The notes under the pieces: model-generated
The model's database searches: none
Told to the model about the DNA's origin: nothing
What the model saw: the letters and a program-made list of their open reading frames with translations, nothing else
Shown here: piece after piece, positions 56,020 through 64,000 of the stretch
Layout of the letters: every line of letters starts with the position of its first letter
How positions within the stretch are numbered: the stretch's first letter is position 1
Translations under genes and position numbers: made by a program
Assembly: GCA_030386875.1 (NCBI GenBank)
Contig: CM059557.1
Location: 54,638,514 to 54,702,513 of the forward strand
From: Morinoia aosen
Taxonomy: Eukaryota; Arthropoda; Malacostraca; Amphipoda; Talitridae
Length of the DNA stretch: 64,000 nucleotides
Reading direction: 5' to 3'

Positions 56020-56140
56020 CAGTAATGTTCTATTTTGTTAATGATTTAAAATTATACGTACAGTAACGCTGTACGTATAATTTTAAATCATTAACAAAAT
56101 AGAACAATACTGATTTAAAATTATACGTACAGTAACGCTG
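56020..56140. repeat. Perfect 38-bp-arm palindrome with adjacent third copy
   Basis: 56026-56063 is the exact reverse complement of 56069-56106 around the 5-nt loop 'taacg'. With one mismatch the arms extend to 56020 and 56112. Directly after it, 'tgatttaaaattatacgtac' plus 'agtaacgctg' (56111-56140) repeats the left arm and loop a third time in forward orientation. The arrangement fits replication template switching (snap-back synthesis, then return to the original strand). No terminal motif or target duplication suggests a transposon. Confidence 0.92.
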
Positions 56141-56752
56141 AAAATGTTGAATCGGGCATGCGATGGCTTGCAGTAACTAATGAATTGAACTTCTGATGAT
56201 GGCGTGTTTTAGATTAATGTTGATTTGTTATTGAAACGCATTCCCGAGCTAACTTGGCATTTGATCTTGTAGAGACTGCCAGAACGCATACTGGGATGAA
56301 TATTGCAAGCTACCGTCGTCTTCTATATTTAATTATTTATACCTCGCAGAAGACGACATGTGACGTTTGTGCCCCATGAGCGTCTCTAGAATGCATGCCA
56401 AGCTCGTGGTGCTCGCTTGACAGCCGCGGTCTTGGCAGCGCGACTGCCTCTCGCGGCACGAGTTGTGCCGTCGCCACCACGGTTGCCCGATTGGCCAAAA
56501 TATTAAAGTTTGCCCTTCTCAATTGAAGATTGGCCATAAAGAGTGTGCTACAAATGGCAACTCGCCAGGATTCTGAGTGCTTTTCATGGCCAAATTCATC
56601 ATGAATTAAATAGAATTTTTTTTTTGCAGAAAAAGGCCATTCTGTTAACCCCGATCACGACTGTGCGCGTGTCATGCAAGGGAGACATAACAGACCTGAG
56701 CGCGTGCGCTTTGTTCGCCGTTTGTTTTCTTTAGTTTATGCTTCATCATTTT
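56141..56752. other. Unique DNA without recognisable gene
   Basis: A GC-richer patch at 56340-56500 carries a 66-codon minus frame with no recognisable domain. No repeats. Confidence 0.4.
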
Positions 56753-56761
56753 TGTGTGCAG

Positions 56762-57125
56762 CCCCCTCAGGGGGATACAGCTATTGTATCTATAGGAATT
56801 AGCGCTCCCAGGGGAACAATGTGAGGGCCCGAGCTAAAGGTTAGGTAGGCTTTCTTTTTGTTAAAATAACATAGGTTTTTGTTTTGTTACTGACCATCTT
56901 TTTTCGGTTCACTGCTGTCCTGTTTTTTCGGCACCTACGACTTTCTTCTTCAGCTTTGATATTGTTTCATGAACTTCTTTCTCATCTTACTGTTTCTATG
57001 CCCTTTCTGCATAGATTCCGCGTTCCCTTTACTCCATACTAAATGGTGCCTTCTTCCTTACTCTCTTTGGATCTCATTTGTTGAGGATAGGGAGGCTTGA
57101 AATAACTAATAATCTAATAATCTTA
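56762..57125 (+). mobile_element. SINE-like retroposon, 364 bp, 9-bp TSD
   Basis: Full-length copy from 'ccccctcagggggatacagc' to the tail 'taataatctaataatctta'. It is flanked by the direct repeat TGTGTGCAG (56753-56761 and 57126-57134). It belongs with the 28.3 and 59.2 kb copies, sharing 'gccctttctgcatagattcc' and 'gagggcccgagct'. Confidence 0.92.
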
Positions 57126-57349
57126 TGTGTGCAGTTTTGAGGGATGCCGCTTCTGAAGTGTGTTTGACTTCTCCGAGTTTTTTGGGGGTGTGTGTTGTGA
57201 CGAGGTCAGCGATGTTTTAAAAATGCTGTTCTTTTACCTTCTTGGAATAGTTTGGCCTCGACAACGTTGATGCCAATTGGAAACTTATAGTTTTCACTTC
57301 GGAACTGTAATTAGGTCTTTACATTTCATTGAATATATTGATTCAACCA

Positions 57350-57527
57350 ATTATTGTATCTACAGGAATTTGCGATCCCTGGGGGAAAGGAAAAGATGTG
57401 AAGGGTGAGTAGGCCTCTCTCTTGTGGAAATTTAGTAGGTTTTTGGTTTCGTGACAGATCATCTTTCTCAAATTCACTGTTTTCATTTTTCAGCACCTGT
57501 TAAGTTTTTCTCGTACCATGAGGCATT
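57350..57527 (+). mobile_element. SINE-like retroposon, old 5' fragment
   Basis: 'attattgtatctacaggaat', 'gagtaggcctctctcttgtg' and 'ttttcatttttcagcacctg' align with the first half of the family. It stops near 'accatgaggcattag', where a second fragment begins soon after. Confidence 0.65.
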
Positions 57528-57581
57528 AGATAAGCAATAGGTTTTGGTTAGTTAAGTTTGTCTATCTTATGCAATGTGGAT

Positions 57582-57926
57582 TGTTGCCCCCGGGTGATGT
57601 TATGGTTATCTGAGCTACAGGTAGGCTTCAGGACTTCTTTTTTCACGCCTATTTTGCTCTTTCAAATTTTCATGCCATCTTCGCTATCTCCTCTGTCTTT
57701 AATTTTGTCCCTTCATTCCCACCTCACCGTTTCTATGCCTAGGATATCCTTTGTGGGAACACATCTTGTGCGTAAATTATCCGCTTTCAGTCCATTTTAA
57801 ACGGTCCCTGCTCTGCGCTCTATTACAATCACATTTCTTGTAGTTAATGAGAATGAAACTTGATCAGTCTAATCTCTTTCTGGAACTCGTGTCATGCAGA
57901 GAAGGCGGATTGAAGTAACTTATTAT
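57582..57926 (+). mobile_element. SINE-like retroposon, old diverged copy
   Basis: 'ttgcccccgggtgatgttat' followed by 'tgagctacaggtaggcttca' corresponds to the head. Later come 'caccgtttctatgcctagga', 'gtgggaacacatcttgtgcg' and 'ggcggattgaagtaact'. It belongs to the 'gggaacacatcttgtgc' subfamily and is heavily diverged. Confidence 0.65.
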
Positions 57927-58234
57927 TTACTTCAATATTCATTTGCAAAAAAAGTAGTAATGCTATCTCTGTGATAGCAGCATTTAAATACGAGCTTGTA
58001 GGATCTCATGCACTTTGCAGTGTGTTGCTTCCTTATATGCAAAAGCCTCCTTTGTTCACGCATAAATTTTGAGGGAGTCACCCACATAAAGGGGCCCATA
58101 CACGTTCTAAAAAAGCGTCAAAATTTTGCATCAAAATTTTGACGCGTAATTTTGATACAAAATTTTGATGCTTAATTGCCCACACACGTTTAGGCGTTTT
58201 TCCATCAAAATTCAGTATCGTCAAAATCTTCGAC

Positions 58235-58423
58235 ATGGATGCATCAGTGGCCATAGCAATAGTGTTAGCATTGGATTCTGATAAACCTCCTGCTAAATGT
58301 CGGAAATGGTAAAGAGACTGGTATTTAAAACTCGAAACCTACAGACACGTAAACTTCATCCAAGATTTACGTTTTAATGAACCAGAGAACTTCTGTAACT
58401 TCCTTCGGATGGATGCGCCATAG
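58235..58423 (+). pseudogene. N-terminal fragment of Harbinger-type transposase
   Basis: From ATG 58235 the frame reads MDASVAIAIVLALDSDKPP. After one in-frame stop at 58310 it continues as RDWYLKLETYRHVNFIQDL and then FNEPENFCNFLRMDAP, ending at a stop at 58421. Spacing and the 'RxxFx...FxNFLRM' pattern fit the N-terminal region of insect PIF/Harbinger transposases upstream of the DDE catalytic core, which is absent. About 62 codons remain of an expected roughly 350-450. The family call is strengthened by the flanking termini and TAA duplication. Confidence 0.75.
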
Positions 58424-58548
58424 GCCTCGGCTTGCTTGGCTCGATTGCTATAATCCTCCGACTTAATTCTCCACAAGGCTGACAAGGTTCGATACACGCC
58501 TGAAACTTCAATCAAAAATTTATTTTCGGTCTCCTCCTTCCCAGACAT
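58424..58548 (-). pseudogene. N-terminal fragment of the Harbinger MADF (Myb/SANT-like) gene
   Basis: From ATG at 58548 on the minus strand: MSGKEETENKFLIEVSGVY, then RTLSALWRIKSEDYSNRAKQ and AEAYG. The pattern of a hydrophobic start, 'DYSNR' and following 'EAY' matches a MADF-type DNA-binding domain, the second protein encoded by PIF/Harbinger elements. The frame remains open to 58339, but beyond about 58424 it runs antisense through the transposase fragment, so that part is not MADF sequence. The convergent layout matches the usual two-gene organisation. Confidence 0.75.
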
Positions 58549-58805
58549 GGCGATTCTGTCTCCTCGGCAGTCACCTGCGGACTAAAAATTTTGATCAAAA
58601 TTTTGACAAAAGCCCACACACGCATCAAAAATTTGACGACTCGTCAAAAAATATCAAACGGATTTGATCCATCAAAGTTTTGATTCAAATATTTTTTGAC
58701 ATCAAAACGTCCCACACACAGTCAAATTTTGCATCAAAATTTTGATATCAATATTTTGATGCAAAATTTTGACGCTTTTTTTGAACGTGTATATGGGCCC
58801 CTTAA

Positions 58806-59190
58806 GATATTTGCTTGCGATCACCGGTATCATCGCTACCGTTTTAAAAACAGAAAAGTGCAACAATTTGTTCTTCGTGAACTGAAATTGGCCGTGGTGC
58901 CGTATACGTAGAGCTGAGGTCCGCTGGCCGATAAATGTTGGCGCCCCTTGTGAGTCCACTTGAATGGCGTCGTTGTCCAAGTTCATTGTGAAGGTTGCTC
59001 TCAAGCAGAACACGCAATTGTGAGGCTCTGTACACGTCAGGTGCATCTCAGACACGTGACGTGTCTCATTTAATGAGAGGAGACATGCTTTTCAGAATAA
59101 CTTAGGTGACTGTGATGTATTGTTATAGAATCTGAACTGATCTGTTTATCTGCGTATATGTGAAGATGACCTATAAGATTTTCAAGTGAG
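58806..59190. other. Unique DNA without recognisable gene
   Basis: Minus-strand open frames of up to 117 codons (58702-59055) overlap the Harbinger right end and show no domain beyond it. Confidence 0.4.
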
Positions 59191-59203
59191 TTATCTCTGG
59201 GTT

Positions 59204-59568
59204 TCCCCTCAGGGGGATACAACTATTGTATCTATGGGAATTAGCGCTCACAGGGGAAAAATGTGAGGGCCCGAGCTGAGAATTAGGTAGGCCTTCTTTT
59301 TGTTGAAATAAAATGTTTTTTGTTATGTTAAGGGCCACCTTTTTTCGGTTCACTACTGTCCTGCTTTTCAGCAGCTCTAACTTTCTTCTTCAACTTTTAT
59401 CTTATTTCATGAACTTCTTTCTCATCTTACTGTTTCTATTTCAGCATAGATTCCTCATTTTCTTATCTCCATACTAGATGGTGCCTTCCTCCTTCCTCTC
59501 TTCGATACGCTCTATTTTTGCAGCGGTTATGGAGGCTTAAACTAACTGTAAGTCTTATAATCTTAATC
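59204..59568 (+). mobile_element. SINE-like retroposon, 365 bp, 13-bp TSD
   Basis: Very similar to the 28.3 kb copy, including 'cccctcagggggatacaact', 'gagggcccgagctgagaatt', 'ttcggttcactactgtcctg' and 'ggttatggaggcttaaacta'. The flanking repeat TTATCTCTG(G/T)GTT lies at 59191-59203 and 59569-59581 with one mismatch. A small deletion near 59437 distinguishes it. Confidence 0.92.
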
Positions 59569-59581
59569 TTATCTCTGTGTT

Positions 59582-60645
59582 CATTACAACAATGCGTCTT
59601 GAATTTCCGCGAGTGGTCGCACTGAAAACGTCAGGCGTTAAACGACAGCTTCTTGAGCTCTTAGGTACGAGCTGTTCTCGTATTTTTTTTTACTTGTGCA
59701 TTGTTTCTTACCTTTGCCCTTCCTTTTCCCTAGTAAAAAGGCTATCAAATAGAAATAAATGAATTCAAGATAGAAAATAATCTCATTTAATAAGGTAAGA
59801 GTACACGTATGTTTACTACCCACCCAAAAGTCTTTTTTACGCTATTTTAGTTTTTCACACGTCGCAGATGCGAATCTTTTGCATGGATCAACTCTGGGTA
59901 TGGATATTTTCAAAGTGTCACAGCGCACTTACTCTCCTTACTGTTTTGTTTAAAGAACCAGGTGACGAAGAGGAGTTTTAATCTTCAGAACTGAGATGAA
60001 ATAGAAAGTAGGAAAAGTGATTTAGCATAGTGGCAGAAAATGAGATATAGAAAGATGCATCTCTGGTGCAACTTCTGATCAACATGAGGACAGTAATGAC
60101 TAGCATTGAAGGTTGTATTATTATACTTAAAAAGATACACTTGAATACATGACATGGTGGTGGCCTCGAATGCCAACTAAGAAATTAGCATAGAAATAAT
60201 AGGCGAACAGAAAGAAAATAAAAGAACATGTTTTAATAGGTAAAATTCGGGCACTGCCCATCCCAATCAAATCGTAACGCAAAACAAATGACAAAGTAAG
60301 AAGCAACAAGGAATTGAAAGCACTAACCGAATCATGGACCCAATAACTGAGACTATACAATTTTTTTGTCAAAGCATGCCTCACCCGTTTTCTTGCTAGA
60401 TTTTCAATTCACTGTCGCTGCCTAATTTAATTCACTTGGCTTAACAAATCATTCACTTCTTATTGCCTAAATTCATGTTACCAAGATGACATTTTTTCGC
60501 TGTGACCAAAACTCAAATTTAGCACATCTCACTGCTAACGCAGTCTTCTTTGTTGATTTTGCTAGTTTGCATAACCATGACCACGCGAGGAGTTCCTGCT
60601 GCAGCGAAATTTATTGTGTTCAATCTCGGCGGATCCCGTAACATG
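59582..60645. other. AT-rich DNA without recognisable gene
   Basis: Short overlapping open frames only (up to 85 codons before the array). A lysine- and serine-rich minus frame at 59638-59823 reflects purine-rich composition. Confidence 0.4.
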
Positions 60646-62575
60646 GATGCTGTGTAACGCAGCATCTCGAAGATTGCGTCTCGTGCTGTGTAACGCAGCA
60701 TCTCGAAGATTGTGTCTCGTGCTGTGTAACGTAGCATCTCGAAGATTGCATCTCGTGCTGTGTAACGCAGCATCTCGAAGATTGCGTCTCGTGCTGTGTA
60801 ACGCAGCATCTCGAAGATTGTGTCTCGTGCTGTGTAACGTAGCATCTCGAAGATTGCATCTCGTGCTGTGTAACGCAGCATCTCGAAGATTGTGTCTCGT
60901 GCTGTGTAACGTAGCATCTCGAAGATTGTGTCTCGTGCTGTGTAACGCAGCATCTCGAAGATTGTGTCTCGTGCTGTGTAACGTAGCATCTCGAAGATTG
61001 TGTCTCGTGCTGCTTAACGCAGCATCTCGAAAATTGTGTCTCGTGCTGTGTAACGCAGCATCTCGAAGATTGTGTCTCGTGCTGCTTAACGAAGCATCTC
61101 GAAGATTGTGTCTCGTGCTGCTTAACGCAGCATCTCGAAGATTGTGTCTCGTGCTGTGTAACGCAGCATCTCGAAGATTGTGTCTCGTGCTGCTTAACGC
61201 AGCATCTCGAAGATTGTGTCTCGTGCTGTGTAACGCAGCATCTCGAAGATTGTGTCTCGTGCTGTGTAACGCAGCATCTCGAAGATTGTGTCTCGTGCTG
61301 CTTAACGCAGCATCTCGAAGATTGTGTCTCGTGCTGTGTAACACAGCATCTCGAAGATTGTGTCTCGTGCTGTGTAACGTAGCATCTCGAAGATTGTGTC
61401 TCGTGCTGTGTAACGTAGCATCTCGAAGATTGTGTCTCGTGCTGCTTACCGCAGCATCTCGAAGATTGTGTCTCGTGCTGTGTAACGCAGCATCTCGAAG
61501 ATTGTGTCTCGTGCTGCTTAACGCAGCATCTCGAAGATTGTGTCTCGTGCTGCTTAACGCAGCATCTCGAAGATTGTGTCTCGTGCTGTGTAACGCAGCA
61601 TATCGAAGATTGTGTCTCGTGCTGCTTAACGCAGCATCTCGAAGATTGTGTCTCGTGCTGTGTAACGCAGCATCTCGAAGATTGTGTCTCGTGCTGTGTA
61701 ACGCAGCATCTCGAAGATTGCGTCTCGTGCTGTGTAACGCAGCATCTCGAAGATTGTGTCTCGTGCTGTGTAACGCAGCATCTCGAAGATTGTGTCTCGT
61801 GCTGTGTAACGCAGCATCTCGAAGATTGTGTCTCGTGCTGCTTAACGCAGCATCTCGAAGATTGTGTCTCGTGCTGTGTAACGCAGCATCTCGAAGATTG
61901 TGTCTCGTGCTGTGTAACGCAGCATCTCGAAGATTGTGTCTCGTGCTGTGTAACGCAGCATCTCGAAGATTGTCTCGTGCTGTGTAACGCAGCATCTCAA
62001 AGATTGTGTCTCGTGCTGTGTAACGCAGCATCTCGATTGTGTCTCGTGCTGTGTAACGCAGCATCTCGAAGATTGTGTCTCGTGCTGTGTAACGCAGCAT
62101 CTCGAAGATTGCGTCTCGTGCTGTGTAACGCAGCATCTCGAAGATTGTGTCTCGTGCTGTGTAACGTAGCATCTCGAAGATTGTCTCGTGCTGTGTAACG
62201 CAGCATCTCAAAGATTGTGTCTCGTGCTGTGTAACGCAGCATCTCGAAGATTGTGTCTCGTGCTGTGTAACGCAGCATCTCGAAGATTGCGTCTCGTGCT
62301 GTGTAACGCAGCATCTCGAAGATTGCGTCTCGTGCTGTGTAACGCAGCATCTCAAAGATTGTCTCGTGCTGTGTAACGCAGCATCTCGAAGGTTGTGTCT
62401 CGTGCTGCTTAACGCAGCATCTCGAAGATTGTGTCTCGTGCTGTGTAACGCAGCATCTCGAAGATTGTGTCTCGTGCTGTGTAACGCAGCATCTCGAAGA
62501 TTGTGTCTCGTGCTGTGTAACGCAGCATCTCGAAGATTGTCTCGTGCTGTGTAACGCAGCATCTCGAAGATTGTT
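60646..62575 (+). repeat. 36-bp minisatellite, about 53 units, higher-order at right end
   Basis: Unit 'gctgtgtaacgcagcatctc' plus 'gaagattgtgtctcgt' (36 bp). Variants include 'gctgcttaacg', 'aacgtagc' and 'gattgcgtctc'. In the right third, 34-bp units reading 'gattgtctcgtg' occur at 61968, 62179, 62357 and 62535. The last two intervals are both 178 bp (four 36-bp units plus one 34-bp unit). The first is 211 bp because of an extra 33-bp unit. The long frames on both strands, up to 682 codons on minus, follow from the 36-bp period and switch peptide register at the odd-length units, so they are not genes. Confidence 0.96.
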
Positions 62576-62785
62576 TTGTGTACTAGATCTGGTGTCTCGA
62601 CGGCCCCCAAGGCTTGTGTTGTGGCACCTCAATGAATGCACGTTTGTCGATGAAATTTTTCTGTTTTTATATGCTGGCAGACAAGGATCATAGGATTGGC
62701 GAGTTATTGATGAAGGCAATGAAGTGGTCAGGTTACTGCCACAAACAATCTAAGAAACTGGCAACGGTCCACTGCTGCCAAAAAC
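62576..62785. other. Short unique spacer
   Basis: Sequence between the array and a truncated SINE-like copy. It includes a tiny tandem pair 'aaactggcaacggtccactg' and 'aaactggcaacggttcgctg' at about 62755 and 62781. Confidence 0.5.
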
Positions 62786-63031
62786 TGGCAACGGTTCGCT
62801 GCTGTCCTGTTTTTCAGCACCTCTGACTTTCTTCCTGAACTTTTATCTCGTTTACTTATTTTCCTTCTCAACTTACTATTTCCATGCGCATGCAGAGGAT
62901 CCCGTGCTGAAACACACCTTTTACATAGATTCTGCGCTCCCTTAACTCTATACTGAATGATAACTTCATCCTTCCTCTCTTTGAACATATTTGTTGTGGT
63001 AAGGAAGGCTCGAACTAACTTGTAATCAATC
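62786..63031 (+). mobile_element. SINE-like retroposon, 5'-truncated copy
   Basis: Begins at 'ggttcgctgctgtcctgttt' and runs through 'atttccatgcgcatgcagag', 'gctgaaacacaccttttaca' and 'aaggaaggctcgaactaact' to the tail 'tgtaatcaatc'. It belongs to the subfamily seen at 15.2 kb. Confidence 0.88.
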
Positions 63032-63556
63032 CCAGCGATTCACTTCCTGCATTTTATTATTGACGCATAGGCGCTGCACACCCGGCTGTTGGCGAGTAAC
63101 ACTACTGCTGGAAGTTGACGGTTCCTTGCACAACCTGCGTCATTTTCTTTTTTGAACCATCATTTATTTGCAGGAGCAGAAAGCACTCTTTCCCAACATG
63201 ATATATATGAGTAGAATTTTAGTAAATATGCATTGCCTTATCAACTTTTTTCTCTCTCCATTCTCCTACCGATATTAGGAAAAATAAACAATAAAATAAC
63301 CGTGAAATTTGGCTTACAGCGTGGGGAAAAAACAAAAGAACTATGATTATTACGCGTCACCGTGTGTGAAATTAATACTGACGAATAACTATCACTCAAG
63401 TGCCTAGCGGTGGGAATATCTTGCTATCATTAACAGATCATCTTAAAAATAAATGTCATGTTGTTCCCGATTTGATGCATGCAATGAACAAGTAGCTTCC
63501 TTTGGTAGTAACAAAATAATACGCCTCTCGTGCAACATTTGACACACTTCTAAAAC
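63032..63556. other. AT-rich DNA without recognisable feature
   Basis: No open frame of note and no repeat recognised. Confidence 0.45.
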
Positions 63557-63930
63557 CTTTCAGGGGAATACACCTTTTTTATCTACCGGAGTAAGCACTT
63601 TCACGAAGAAGATGTGAGGTCCCGAGCTGAACACTAGGTAAACCTTCCTTTTGTTGAAATAAAATAGGATTATTATTTTTTTTCCGGACCATCTTTCCTC
63701 GGTTCACTGTTGTTGTGTTGCACCTATCATTTCCTTCAATTTTTATCTTATTTCCTAACTTTCCTTTACAAGTGGCTATTTTTATGAGCTTTAGATCTTA
63801 TGTGGGAACATACCGTGTGCACAGGCCCGTCCCCTTACCTCCACACTAAATGATGGCTTCATCCTACCAATCTTTTGATACCTTTTCTGTGGTAAGGGAG
63901 GCTCAAACTATAACTTGTAATCTAATTTAA
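63557..63930 (+). mobile_element. SINE-like retroposon, near full length, diverged
   Basis: The head 'tttcaggggaatacaccttt' and then 'gaggtcccgagctgaacact', 'cctcggttcactgttg', 'gtgggaacataccgtgtgca' and 'aagggaggctcaaactataa' cover the whole family length. The tail is 'cttgtaatctaattt'. No target duplication was identified, and divergence suggests an older insertion. Confidence 0.85.
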
Positions 63931-64000
63931 CTGAATTACACATTTGGTTAAGCCAATTACGACGAAAGATAATGACTAGCCAGTTCATACATTAGAAAAT

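Larger units (their letters stand above)
58090..58802 (+). mobile_element. PIF/Harbinger deletion derivative, 713 bp, TAA duplication
   Basis: The left terminus 'aggggcccatacacgttct' and right terminus 'gaacgtgtatatgggcccct' form terminal inverted repeats that continue inward as 'aaaaagcgtcaaaattttg'. TAA flanks both sides (58087-58089 and 58803-58805), the TWA duplication typical of PIF/Harbinger. Inside are the 5' ends of two convergent genes, described separately, joined by a deletion that removed the rest of both. Further subterminal repeats of 'gcccacacacg' and 'tcaaaattttga' occur at 58170-58200 and 58580-58740. Nonautonomous. Confidence 0.9.

Noticed and set aside
60646-62575. CRISPR-like array with 36-bp repeats
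   Set aside because: Units are directly contiguous with no unique spacers, and the context is eukaryotic. It is a minisatellite.
60519-62719. Long open frames (up to 682 codons) across the 60.6-kb array
   Set aside because: They change peptide register at 34-bp and 33-bp units and exist on both strands. Variation causes replacement changes in the frames I checked.

Overview
The window looks like repeat-rich intergenic (or deep intronic) nuclear DNA of an animal, most likely an insect or other arthropod. The evidence is the mobile-element mix: mariner-type transposase fossils, a PIF/Harbinger deletion derivative carrying a MADF-type gene, TTAA-flanked piggyBac-like MITEs, a possible Penelope-like insertion, an abundant roughly 365-bp SINE-like retroposon and many minisatellites. 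I found no convincing host protein-coding gene, rRNA or tRNA. Short open frames of 60-130 codons are scattered as expected by chance in this AT-rich sequence. The very long open frames at 31.3-34.8 kb and 60.5-62.7 kb are products of tandem arrays whose unit length is a multiple of three.

Layout. 1-15 kb: mostly single-copy-looking AT-rich DNA with a degenerate repeat (3.4 kb), a 32-bp minisatellite (7.55-8.03 kb), a mariner 3' end (11.3-11.75 kb) and a 157-bp palindromic MITE (14.95 kb). 15-31 kb: a dense transposon zone with SINE-like copies, a 42-bp minisatellite, a decayed mariner-type transposase (18.2-19.1 kb), a 678-bp foldback element (20.4-21.1 kb), three copies of a second foldback family with one nested in another (21.3-23.4 kb), a SINE split by a 980-bp inverted-repeat insertion (23.65-25.0 kb) and a SINE split by a piggyBac-like MITE (30.5-31.05 kb). 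31.4-44 kb: a 36-bp minisatellite of 90 equal-length units, interrupted near its right end by a 9.2-kb LTR element with identical 1,718-bp LTRs and no recognisable coding sequence, which itself holds a TTAA-flanked MITE. 44-60 kb: degenerate tandem repeats, a CpG-rich patch, many SINE-like copies, a 74-bp minisatellite, a 38-bp perfect snap-back palindrome and the Harbinger derivative (58.1-58.8 kb). 60.6-62.6 kb: a second, unrelated 36-bp minisatellite with higher-order structure at its right end. 62.6-64 kb: two more SINE-like copies.

The most informative result is the nesting, which gives relative ages: foldback copy B is younger than copy C, the inverted-repeat insert and the piggyBac-like MITE are younger than the SINEs they split, and the LTR element is younger than the 36-bp array. 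Target-site duplications were read directly from the sequence for most of these insertions. No element present appears able to move on its own.
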